In this document: one piece after another, positions 1 to 6,860 of the stretch
Numbering within the stretch: the first letter of the stretch is position 1
How the letters are laid out: each line of letters begins with the position of its first letter
Translations under genes and position numbers: made by a program
DNA from: Beijerinckiaceae bacterium
GTDB taxonomy: Bacteria > Pseudomonadota > Alphaproteobacteria > Rhizobiales > Beijerinckiaceae
DNA length: 7,162 nucleotides
Assembly: GCA_027346205.1 (NCBI GenBank)
Contig: DAIESR010000118.1
Span: 1-7,162 of the forward strand
Direction of reading: 5' to 3'
Notes under the pieces: model-generated
Told to the model about the DNA's origin: nothing
What the model saw: the letters and a program-made list of their open reading frames with translations, nothing else
The model's database searches: none

Positions 1-3000
1 CATTCGTTTTTCGGCAGCTACGGTTCGCCGTGCAGCAGCGTCCGGGAAGAACTCAGCCGGCGGTTCTCCATGATCGAGAAATAAAGTTCGCGGCCATTCG
101 CCAAGCCAACGCACGATTGAAAAAAATGGCGGCGTTTCGACGACGACGCAATCCATGCCCTGCTCGACAGCGAATGCTGCGGCTTCGGCCGCTCCGCTGA
201 GATAGATCCGTCGACAGCCCTCATAAGCCATCTCTTTTTGGCCTTTAGGGCCGCCCACAAAAATATCGTGGCCGGCCCGCGCAAGATGCGAGGCCTGCAA
301 ATTCATGACGACCGGCACGCCATGCCCCATCTCATGCGTCGAACTTAGAAACAGAATCCTCAGTCTCGCCGGATCGCGTCTCACAACCCGCCATGGCTTA
401 GAACACCGCGGAGGAAATGCTAATTCATTGATCGCCTGTAGACAAAGATTTGGACTGTAATAGGGATCATCCCGAAACAGATCGTTATGGCGACGACGGG
501 CATAAGCAGCCTCGCGCCGAAACGCGGCCACACGCTCCGGTTTATCGTCATAACCACGCGACTTCGACTCATGGTGAATCAGCAGCGGTTCTTTGATGAA
601 GATATTACGATAGCCGGCTTTCAATGCGGCAAGGCATAAGAGCGTGTCGTTGAAGGCGATAACTGCAACCGTATCAAACCCCCCCAACTCATTGAAGACT
701 TCTCGACGCATGGCAAGACACGCACCGGTGACTGCTGACATCTCACGGGTCACGTCCAAACGCGCACTATCGTCATGCTCCTGGAGGCCTACCTGATCAT
801 GCCCCGCGACACCTTGAATTCCGAGAACGACGCCGCCATGCTGGACCGTACGGTCGGGGTATAGCAGCTTGCCGCCGACAGCCGCGACATCGTCTTGCGT
901 CACGAAATGCGCGATGCGCCGCAGCCAGAGCGGATCATCGACCACTGTGTCATTGTTGACAAACAAGAGGATATCATGTGTCGCCTCAGCAGCCGCGACA
1001 TTATTGAGCCTCGAAAAATTGAAACCTCCCGCATCTTGGAGAATGCGGGCTTTTCCTTCTGAGGTAAGCATCGCGAAAAAACTCAAAGTGGCGTCGTATA
1101 CGGATCCGTTATCGATGATGATGATCTCGATCTTCACGCGTGGATAATCCGTGCATTGTTCTATGGACTCGATGCATGGCCGCAAAAGATCCACATGGTC
1201 TCTCGTGGGAATGATGATGCTGAAACTCGGTAAGTGCGCATCGACTTCGGTCAGATCGATTGGCCTCGTGATTGTCGCGCGCGACGCACTGAGATCATGA
1301 AACAAGATCGCTGGAATATGTCCAATTGCCTTTCGACTTGTCCTTTTCTCATTTGGTTTATCCAAAAACGAGAAAACAAACCTCTCAATGGCGAAGCTTT
1401 CCTCCTTGATCGCCTGCACCATATCAAGCCGCACCCAATCGGTGCTGCGAATAAAAAGGCAGCGCCCGAAATAATTGGTCTGCTCGGCCAAGGCTGGCGA
1501 ATATTTTGGCTTGAAGACTGGCATGTCTCGATTGCCGAGTTTGTCCAAAATATCTTCATCAGCATAAATCAACGCGAAGTTGTCCTTTTGGACCGCGGCG
1601 CGCGCAAACATATAAAGCGCATGTTCGCACAACAGAACGCTCCCGGCAGCGATGACGACATGTCTGCCGTCCGCAGGCTTCAATGTATCCTCGGCAACAT
1701 CATTTTGCATGATGATGTGAAATTGGGGGCTCGTTTGCGTGATAGACCTTGCTTTATGAAATATGCTCTCGCTGCATCCGTGGCTTATGATAACCAATGC
1801 ATGCCAATCGTGGAAGATTTGAGCACTGATCGCATCGATCATTCGAACTAAAAAATCTTCCGATTCCTTGTCGACAAGGACGATCAGTTGCAAGGCTGGA
1901 AGCACATTCGCCGCTATATCGCCCTCGATCATTGCACGGTCAGCGGCTGCCACGGTGTCAAACCGCCTGATCCACCTCTGATAGATCGAGCCGATCGGCT
2001 CAAAGCCCTTTGCGCGGCCGATCTTGAGATAATGAGCAAGCGGCTCCAGACCGCTTAGAGCGACCTCCGGATATTCTTCGACATACCAGGCGGCATTGAA
2101 AGCTGGCCCCGGGCTGCGCTGTTCAGCGCTACCATGTCGAATGAAGTGATCCAAAGGATCGAGCTTCGCCAGAGCGATATCTTTGTTTTTCGTCAGATAC
2201 CATTCGGCATCGAAGAGGCCGGATTGTTTAATCGCTTTTCGCCACTCGTGAACAGAGGTGAAGCCGATGACGCCCCCGCGATGGCTCGGCACGAGATCGG
2301 ATAATGATGTACCGTTGGCTTCGATGATGTCTCCAACTGCCTCGACGCAATCGTCCGCAATCGAAATCACGGTACTTGGAGAGCCCTTCTTCGCGTTGAT
2401 CCGCACGAAATGTGTCAGCGGCTCTTCGCTAGTGTTTTGCGCGGCAAGATGCGTGCGCGCATATTTTATGGGATCGAATAATTTGTTGGGACGGCGCCCT
2501 TTCCGCCAGCCGCGGCGTAGATAGTCTATGAGCGGAGGCTCTCCCGCGGCGACGGCCTCGTGATACTGCTCCATATACCATGCCGGATCAAACATCGGAT
2601 GGGGGCTGCGCTGCCGCGCACTCCGCATCTGCACATAATGCAGGAGAGGGTTCATAGCCACATCGTTAACGGCGCAAGCGCCATACCATTTAGGATCGAA
2701 CAGTGGATGCGGACTGAGGCCATGCCGCCAGCCGGCTTTTAAATAATGTGAGAGCGCGTCTGTCTTTAGTTGTTTCGACGTTGGCAGCTGTTCCAAATAC
2801 CAATTGATATCGAAAAGCGGATGCGGATTCATTCCGCGTGAGGCGCCAGACGTCAAATAGTGCAGGAGCGGATTGACACCGACGACCTGGGCATCTGGAT
2901 TATGAGAAATGTACCAATCCGAATCGAACAAGGGATGCGGATGCCGCCCTTCGCGTGCTCCGTGTTCAAGATAATGCCATATGGGGTCGACGCTGGTTCG

Positions 3001-3129
3001 ACGCAAATCCTCATGCGCCTCCTTATACCAGACAGCGTCGAACAGGATTGACGCCCGAAGCACCTTGAGTGATTTTTCGATCGCGCTTAACGTTTTTGTC
3101 TGCCAAAAGAAATTATGCCGACCTGTCAT
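1..3129 (-). CDS. Large multidomain glycosyltransferase (LFDxxWY repeats - GT2 - GT2 - GT-B), 3' end outside window
   Basis: The reading frame is open for 1043 codons to the left edge, so the C-terminus is missing. Residues ~29-380 hold eight ~37-residue repeats of the form LFDxxWY ... NPLxHYL ... GxxxGRxPHP, with a unique insert at ~252-303. Residues ~413-600 are a GT2-like domain that keeps YADED (522-526) but has ISHGCS and IAAGSV where the family has its DDGS and LDHDD motifs, so it is probably catalytically dead. Residues ~635-870 are an intact GT2 domain: SIIIPTR (637-643), IIIDNGS (ending 676), VNNDT (724-728), FND (826-828) and HHES (852-855). From ~923, RILFLSS and a Gly/His-rich stretch look like the N-terminal half of a GT-B (GT4-like) domain. 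It likely acts in cytoplasmic assembly of a surface glycan; donor and acceptor are unknown. I chose the ATG at 3129 because GAGGG lies 4 bases upstream; an in-frame ATG at 3144 has no clear ribosome site. The gene lies downstream of the sulfotransferase gene on the same strand. Confidence 0.9.
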   Translation of the reverse strand, partial: MTGRHNFFWQTKTLSAIEKSLKVLRASILFDAVWYKEAHEDLRRTSVDPIWHYLEHGAREGRHPHPLFDSDWYISHNPDAQVVGVNPLLHYLTSGASRGMNPHPLFDINWYLEQLPTSKQLKTDALSHYLKAGWRHGLSPHPLFDPKWYGACAVNDVAMNPLLHYVQMRSARQRSPHPMFDPAWYMEQYHEAVAAGEPPLIDYLRRGWRKGRRPNKLFDPIKYARTHLAAQNTSEEPLTHFVRINAKKGSPSTVISIADDCVEAVGDIIEANGTSLSDLVPSHRGGVIGFTSVHEWRKAIKQSGLFDAEWYLTKNKDIALAKLDPLDHFIRHGSAEQRSPGPAFNAAWYVEEYPEVALSGLEPLAHYLKIGRAKGFEPIGSIYQRWIRRFDTVAAADRAMIEGDIAANVLPALQLIVLVDKESEDFLVRMIDAISAQIFHDWHALVIISHGCSESIFHKARSITQTSPQFHIIMQNDVAEDTLKPADGRHVVIAAGSVLLCEHALYMFARAAVQKDNFALIYADEDILDKLGNRDMPVFKPKYSPALAEQTNYFGRCLFIRSTDWVRLDMVQAIKEESFAIERFVFSFLDKPNEKRTSRKAIGHIPAILFHDLSASRATITRPIDLTEVDAHLPSFSIIIPTRDHVDLLRPCIESIEQCTDYPRVKIEIIIIDNGSVYDATLSFFAMLTSEGKARILQDAGGFNFSRLNNVAAAEATHDILLFVNNDTVVDDPLWLRRIAHFVTQDDVAAVGGKLLYPDRTVQHGGVVLGIQGVAGHDQVGLQEHDDSARLDVTREMSAVTGACLAMRREVFNELGGFDTVAVIAFNDTLLCLAALKAGYRNIFIKEPLLIHHESKSRGYDDKPERVAAFRREAAYARRRHNDLFRDDPYYSPNLCLQAINELAFPPRCSKPWRVVRRDPARLRILFLSSTHEMGHGVPVVMNLQASHLARAGHDIFVGGPKGQKEMAYEGCRRIYLSGAAEAAAFAVEQGMDCVVVETPPFFSIVRWLGEWPRTLFLDHGEPPAEFFPDAAARRTVAAEKRM

Positions 3130-3133
3130 TTTA

Positions 3134-3138
3134 CCCTC
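3134..3138 (-). promoter_or_regulatory. Ribosome binding site of the glycosyltransferase gene
   Basis: On the minus strand GAGGG is followed by TAAA and then the ATG at 3129. This spacing suits a Shine-Dalgarno site. It lies inside the five codons gained if the ATG at 3144 were used, which argues for the shorter start. Confidence 0.5.
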
Positions 3139-3160
3139 GGACATCTATTGTAAGGCAGTA

Positions 3161-3225
3161 GAGCATGTCCCGGAAAAGCTGACAGACTTCTCCGACATTT
3201 TGGACACCGGATATATCCGATATCT
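3161..3225. repeat. 65-bp intergenic palindromic repeat, copy 1 (eroded)
   Basis: This stretch aligns without gaps to 6730-6794 in the same orientation; by hand count 51 of 65 bases match (about 78%). It contains a weak stem (GGAAAAGC at 3172-3179 against ACTTCTCC at 3186-3193) and a 12-bp perfect palindrome CGGATATATCCG (3208-3219). Several outer stem pairs that are intact in copy 2 are broken here. It ends 17 bp upstream of the farther possible start codon of the glycosyltransferase gene. Confidence 0.75.
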
Positions 3226-3436
3226 CACGGAGGACATACCCTAATTGAAACAGAGCCGATTTGCCCCAATCACGTGGATCGTAAACGATTCCACTTGGTC
3301 TGGATCAACTCTGATGCCGAGGTGATCGAGCCCCCGAAGGTGCATTTGACTATCTTTAAACACTGATCAGACAAATTCGTGGCGCCGCCCGGCGGAGCAT
3401 GACAGAAACGTTTGAATTGGTTTTTATGCCTGAAGA

Positions 3437-5911
3437 CTAATCCCGTGGCCGCGACCCTAATCGGCCTTCGTGCCGCCCATATCGCAGATAATGCGCGAGC
3501 GGGTTCATGCCATTGCCGCGGACATCGGGATTGGTTTCGAGATAAAAGCCGGTCTGAAATTCAGGGCATGGGTCTCGGCCTTCGCGATGACCATGTAGGA
3601 TGTAATGGAGCAGCGGGTTCACGCCGGAGTGGCGGACGTCGTCATAACGCTCCAAATACCAGCGCGTATCAAATAACGGGTTCGGTCGATAGCCCCGTAA
3701 ATAACCATCTTCCAGGTAGTGCCGAACCGGCGATCGACGGTCCTTGGCAACATCGCTATATGTATCTTTATACCAATCGGCATCGAACAGACCGCTGCGC
3801 TCGAGCTTGCGCTCCCATTGACGCAATCGTCGGTTGGCCAGAGGACGCATGCCCATAATGACGAGACTGTCCCGAGTCGCATTCGATTTTGCGAGCGCTG
3901 CCTCCGTGTCGATCATCTGAGCGCGCAAAGCGTGGATTTGCGCTGCCAGCTTAGTTTCCGTCTCGACCATGACCGCGGCGTGCTCAGCAGCACGGTCCGC
4001 CGTGATTTCCATGTGTCGGAGTTCGAGCGCCAGCGCAGTGGCCTCTGCTTCAGCGTGCTCAGCCCGAACGACGAACTCGGCTTGGCGTGCGCCGACTTCG
4101 GCCAAGGTCTGCTCCCGCATCTGCAATTCGGATGCGAGGCGGCCGCGCTCTTCGACACTGGCCGAGAGATCGGCAGCATGCGCTGCCAGATCCTTCGACA
4201 GTCTTTCTCTCTCATGCGCAACTCTAGCTAGCTCAACTTCAGCGCGCTCAGCCCGGACGATGAGATCAGCTTGGCGCACGCCGACTTCGGCCAAGGTCTG
4301 CTCGCGCTTCTGCAATTCGGATGCGAGGCGGCCGCGCTCTTCGACGCTGGCCGCGAGATCGGCAGCATGCGCCGCGAGATCCTTCGACAACCTGTCTCGC
4401 TCCGAGGCCAGGTCACCGAGCGCGGCTTCGGCCTGCTCGGCGCGTACGGCAAGCGTGCGCCGGTCATCCAGGGCTTCAAGCAAGGATGTTTCACGCGCCT
4501 GCAATGTGACGACAAGAGATTGTAGCTCTTCGAGCGCCGCACCGAGCTCTTTCTCCCGCGTTTCGAGAGCATTCAAAAGCAGATGCTTCTCTTGACGCGC
4601 CTCTGTGAGCTCTTGATGTGTCACTGTGAGCTCTTGATGTGTCACTGCGAGCTGAGCTTCTACCTGAACGGCGTGCTCCGCATGACTGGCGGCTGCGGTG
4701 CTTAATTCGCCGATTTCCTGAACCCGCTCATGCAACTCGGTTGAGATGCGCTGCCTTTCTTCGGCAGCAGCGGCAAGCTCCGCTTGATGCTGCGCGATAG
4801 CTGCAAAAAGTTGCTCTTTTTCTTGATTGGCCGCCGCCAACTGAGCTTCGATCGTCCCCAAGCTCTGTGTGCGTTCATTGAGCAGCGCGGCGGTATTCGT
4901 CAGCTGCTGGCGATTTGCATCGAGTTCGACGGCGAGGCGGCCGCGCTCCGTTGCGACTGCAGCAAATCTAGCCTCATCCTCTCCACGCTGATTACGCAAA
5001 AGATCGAGTTCGCTTTGGAAGGCTGTAGCTTGAGTCTGAGACTCCTCCAAATTGATCTCGTAGTCGACGAGAACACGACCAAACAGATCGCTCGACTGAT
5101 CGAACAACGCGCGAACCCGATCCAATCTCTCCGTAGCCGAGTTGGAAAACGGATTGCGTGCCAGCTCGAGCAAGGCGTCGTAAGCCTCGAGCGTCCATTC
5201 ATGAACATCGGAGTGAGCCACCAGATCGGTATGGGCTGTCCGATGATGAACCAGCTCCGCGCTCAAGAATTTGTCGATTTCATATCCTGTACGATCGGAG
5301 AGCCGAGACCAGGCAAGTCCCGTCTCCAATGAAATTTTGTCGGTAGTTCCACGCCAATCCGAAAGGAATTGCTCCCAGGTGAAGATCGAACGAGCAATGT
5401 TCCTTGTTTGCGCTTCCGCATCCAGCACGTGGCGCAGCCAAAGCAGCAATGCTTTCGTAGTCGACATCATGTCGCGGCTCTTGAGCGACTGTGCAACGTC
5501 CAAAGGCGAGCGGATTGGCATGACGATCCGCGGCGTCATCCCCATGTCTTCAAAAACATCGAGCCAAAAAGGTGCGAAACGGCAAATTCGCGGATCCTTC
5601 AGTATTGGCAACGGGGCATTTGTGAATTCGTCCTGGAACAGCTTTTTCGCACGTTCTTTATACGTTTTGACGACTGGGGACCGGTACCATGAAGGATTGA
5701 ATTTCCGCCAATCATGCCAATGACAGCCAGCCGATGCCAGGAGTTCGTCATGAAAATACATCAGCGGAACGGACTCGAAATAGCCTCGACGATTGCCCGA
5801 ATTCGCGGGCAGGAGGCTTTTAGGTGCTTCGCCACCGAGTTTTGTCAGGACGCCGGTGATGGCACTCGTCCCACTGCGATGCATTCCGAGAACTGCGACG
5901 ACATCGGTCAT
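3437..5911 (-). CDS. Sulfotransferase with long coiled coil and C-terminal LFDxxWY repeats
   Basis: The complete 824-residue protein has three parts. Residues 1-~220 match the PAPS-dependent sulfotransferase fold: the 5'-phosphosulfate loop GMHRSGTSA (9-17), then RRGYFES (41-47), LKDPRIC (104-110), and the 3'-phosphate site around R134 and S142 in RSPLDVAQSLKSR (134-146). It should move sulfate from PAPS to an acceptor, probably a glycan; the acceptor cannot be read from sequence. Residues ~285-680 are Ala/Glu/Arg/Leu-rich heptads, predicted as coiled coil, with a 63-residue duplication (490-615) and a 7-residue duplication (~424-437). Residues ~707-820 hold three LFDxxWY ... NPLxHYL repeats like those in the neighbouring glycosyltransferase. 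There is no signal peptide or membrane segment, so it is likely cytoplasmic. The ATG at 5911 is the only sensible start because the next Met (10) lies in the P-loop. GAGG lies rather far upstream (14 bases). The most similar described architectures are sulfotransferase-family proteins with C-terminal extensions; this combination is unfamiliar to me. Confidence 0.93.
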   Translation of the reverse strand: MTDVVAVLGMHRSGTSAITGVLTKLGGEAPKSLLPANSGNRRGYFESVPLMYFHDELLASAGCHWHDWRKFNPSWYRSPVVKTYKERAKKLFQDEFTNAPLPILKDPRICRFAPFWLDVFEDMGMTPRIVMPIRSPLDVAQSLKSRDMMSTTKALLLWLRHVLDAEAQTRNIARSIFTWEQFLSDWRGTTDKISLETGLAWSRLSDRTGYEIDKFLSAELVHHRTAHTDLVAHSDVHEWTLEAYDALLELARNPFSNSATERLDRVRALFDQSSDLFGRVLVDYEINLEESQTQATAFQSELDLLRNQRGEDEARFAAVATERGRLAVELDANRQQLTNTAALLNERTQSLGTIEAQLAAANQEKEQLFAAIAQHQAELAAAAEERQRISTELHERVQEIGELSTAAASHAEHAVQVEAQLAVTHQELTVTHQELTEARQEKHLLLNALETREKELGAALEELQSLVVTLQARETSLLEALDDRRTLAVRAEQAEAALGDLASERDRLSKDLAAHAADLAASVEERGRLASELQKREQTLAEVGVRQADLIVRAERAEVELARVAHERERLSKDLAAHAADLSASVEERGRLASELQMREQTLAEVGARQAEFVVRAEHAEAEATALALELRHMEITADRAAEHAAVMVETETKLAAQIHALRAQMIDTEAALAKSNATRDSLVIMGMRPLANRRLRQWERKLERSGLFDADWYKDTYSDVAKDRRSPVRHYLEDGYLRGYRPNPLFDTRWYLERYDDVRHSGVNPLLHYILHGHREGRDPCPEFQTGFYLETNPDVRGNGMNPLAHYLRYGRHEGRLGSRPRD
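4067..4444 (-). repeat. Two tandem 189-bp units inside the coiled coil
   Basis: Units 4256-4444 and 4067-4255 encode residues 490-552 and 553-615, and both contain LSKDLAAHAADL and GRLASELQ followed by REQTLAEVG. A third unit starts at residue 616 (RAEHAEAEA) and soon diverges. Between 4081-4200 and 4270-4389 I count 112 identical bases of 120, so the duplication is fairly recent. The period of 63 residues is nine heptads, which keeps the coiled-coil register. Confidence 0.92.
4604..4645 (-). repeat. Perfect 21-bp tandem duplication (one heptad)
   Basis: The 21-bp unit at 4604-4624 is repeated exactly at 4625-4645, and a partial third copy follows from 4646. It encodes two copies of a seven-residue THQEL-containing unit, exactly one coiled-coil heptad. 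It lies outside the 189-bp repeat and represents an independent event. Confidence 0.93.
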
Positions 5912-5963
5912 TTGCTGTTAATCGCCTCTTCCAACAAGCCGGGAAAGTACTGGTATCTAAAAA

Positions 5964-5969
5964 ATTATA
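5964..5969 (-). promoter_or_regulatory. Candidate -10 box for the sulfotransferase gene
   Basis: The minus strand reads GCGCGGTATAATTTTTT, with a perfect TATAAT about 52 bases upstream of the ATG at 5911. The expected -35 region is a T-run (around 5987-5992) with poor match to TTGACA, so the call rests mainly on the -10 hexamer and position. It falls at the edge of the transposase remnant. Confidence 0.35.
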
Positions 5970-6492
5970 CCGCGCCGATCGAACAGAAAAAAGCCCTCCA
6001 ACCACTTATGTCTCGATTGACGCCAGCATAGCGGCTGAACCCGCGCGTGCAAAATCGTTGCAGACCGTGTGAAGTCGCCTGCTCCTCGGCGTCGCTCGCG
6101 TCGAGCCGCTTCAAATAATCTTCCAGCTTCTTGTCGACGGCCTCGATGAATTTTTGCAGTGATCCCGTCGTGAAGTTCCGGCCCTTATTATTGACCACCT
6201 TGATGCGCGTACCGTCAACCGCCAGCAACTCGTGCCTAAACAGATTAAGCCGCCGGCTCGACCGCACCCGGTTGAGATAGCCGTAAATATAGAGCTTCAA
6301 CAAATCGCCTGGCGCGTAACCTGGCCGACCCGTCGCTTTTGCTTGGACCCGCTCGAAACCGGCGGCCTTCAAGTCAAGCCTATCAACAAAGGCGTCGATG
6401 AAGCGGACGGGGTTGTCCACTGCGACGTAATCATCGATCGCCTCTGGCAAAAGCAGGAGTTGCGAGCGTTCAGAGCCGGAAATGTGCATCAT
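5965..6492 (-). pseudogene. IS1182-type transposase remnant, internally deleted and truncated
   Basis: The N-terminal part reads like the IS1182-family transposase N-terminal domain (DUF772): MHISGSERSQ, DNPVRFIDAFVD, TGRPGYAPGDLLKLYIYGYL and NRVRSSRRL. It then jumps at about 6246/6247 directly to LFRHELLAVDGTRIKVVNNK, which in full-length relatives lies roughly 50 residues further on, as I recall the family. An in-frame internal deletion is therefore likely. VDGT carries what should be the first catalytic Asp of the DDE triad (around 6214-6216). After a LEDYLKRLDASDAEE stretch (to about 6085) I no longer recognise the family, and the frame stops at 5965, so the other catalytic acids are missing. 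Full-length proteins are about 450-480 residues against about 175 here. It cannot be active. The start is the ATGATG at 6487-6492; a longer ATG at 6519 only adds non-conserved residues. Confidence 0.8.
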
Positions 6493-6598
6493 GCGCGAAT
6501 CTACCGCGACAACGCACACCGGTGAATCCAGTCAGCGCGACTTTCCACACAGTCTACAAGAATTTTGTACCGCCATTTCTGGCCTGCAAAATCAAGCC

Positions 6599-6704
6599 TT
6601 TAGAGCATCAGGCCCGCGGGTGGGAACCGGCTGGGGGACAAAGCTAATGCGGAAACAAAAGACAAGAGCGGCAGCACCGATTCCATCGGAGCGTTCGCCG
6701 CTCT
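6599..6704. repeat. Degenerate Hyphomicrobiales-type intergenic palindrome
   Basis: The stretch begins TTTAGAGCATCAGGCC and contains GGTGGGAACCGG and later AAACAAAAGACAAGAGCGG, words that recall the abundant GAGCATGATCCCGAAAAGTG-type intergenic repeats of this order. Its right half forms a hairpin: AGAGCGGC (6665-6672) against GCCGCTCT (6697-6704), with an inner stem CCGAT (6677-6681) and ATCGG (6685-6689) around a 3-base loop. The family assignment is from memory; the inverted repeats are seen directly. Confidence 0.5.
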
Positions 6705-6729
6705 AGGTGTTTGGTCCCAAGGATTGCTG

Positions 6730-6794
6730 GAGCAGGTTCCTGAAAAGTTGATAGACTTTTCCATTATTTTAGACATGGGATATATCCCATGTCT
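6730..6794. repeat. 65-bp intergenic palindromic repeat, copy 2 (intact)
   Basis: This copy has two perfect inverted repeats. The first is GAAAAGT (6742-6748) and ACTTTTC (6755-6761) around a 6-base loop. The second is a 24-bp perfect palindrome at 6771-6794 whose left half is AGACATGGGATA. It aligns without gaps to 3161-3225. It may be a mobile-repeat relic, a transcript-end or mRNA-stability structure, or an operator; the sequence does not decide. Confidence 0.8.
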
Positions 6795-6851
6795 GAGAAA
6801 TGACAGCGGTTGGCGGGGCTGCGATCTGAATGGCGTTTCACGCAATCATGC

Positions 6852-6857
6852 GAGGGG
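6852..6857 (+). promoter_or_regulatory. Ribosome binding site of the DUF4282-like gene
   Basis: GAGGGG is followed by ATC and then the ATG at 6861; the GAGG core lies 5 bases from the start. It decides against the in-frame upstream TTG at 6810, which would add 17 residues unlike the family. Confidence 0.65.
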
Positions 6858-6860
6858 ATC

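Larger units (their letters stand above)
3130..3436. other. Non-coding gap between the two large genes
   Basis: I see no convincing gene here. The gap holds the 65-bp repeat copy at 3161-3225. It also holds an imperfect inverted repeat, GTGGATCGT at 3274-3282 against ACGATTCCAC at 3285-3294, with one bulged base. Next to the glycosyltransferase start, the minus strand has a TACAAT hexamer (3147-3152) that could be a -10 box, but I find no good -35 at the right distance. The 307-bp size and the repeat argue against tight translational coupling of the flanking genes, though read-through transcription is possible. No clear rho-independent terminator follows the stop at 3437. Confidence 0.6.
6520..6860. 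other. Non-coding region between transposase remnant and DUF4282-like gene
   Basis: No gene is supported here. From the left it holds probable IS end sequence (around 6530-6560, GACTTTCCACACAGTCTA, resembling IS1182-type termini from memory; no matching partner end found), then a degenerate palindromic repeat (6599-6704), then the second 65-bp repeat (6730-6794), then about 65 bp leading to the ribosome site of the plus-strand gene. I find no strong promoter; TTGATA at 6748-6753 could be a -35, but no good -10 follows at 16-18 bp. Confidence 0.55.

Noticed and set aside
1234..1851. A 205-codon plus-strand frame opposite the glycosyltransferase.
   Set aside because: The minus strand here encodes clear GT2 motifs in a continuous frame; the plus frame resembles no family I know.
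3380..3396. GC-rich inverted sequence downstream of the sulfotransferase stop as a terminator.
   Set aside because: The arms leave almost no loop and no T-run follows on the minus strand, so it does not fit a rho-independent terminator.
3130..3436. The two large genes might be one gene split by insertion of the 65-bp repeat, as repeats lie on both sides.
   Set aside because: Each repeat array has its own leading cap sequence, the upstream protein ends cleanly after a complete repeat, and the downstream gene has its own start and ribosome site.
3969..4595. Long plus-strand frame of Ser/Ala/Arg-rich composition opposite the coiled coil.
   Set aside because: It is the low-complexity shadow of the heptad codons on the other strand and has no recognisable domain or ribosome site.
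6555..6569. Small inverted repeat TACAA/TTGTA as an operator.
   Set aside because: Five-base arms in AT-rich probable IS end sequence are expected by chance.
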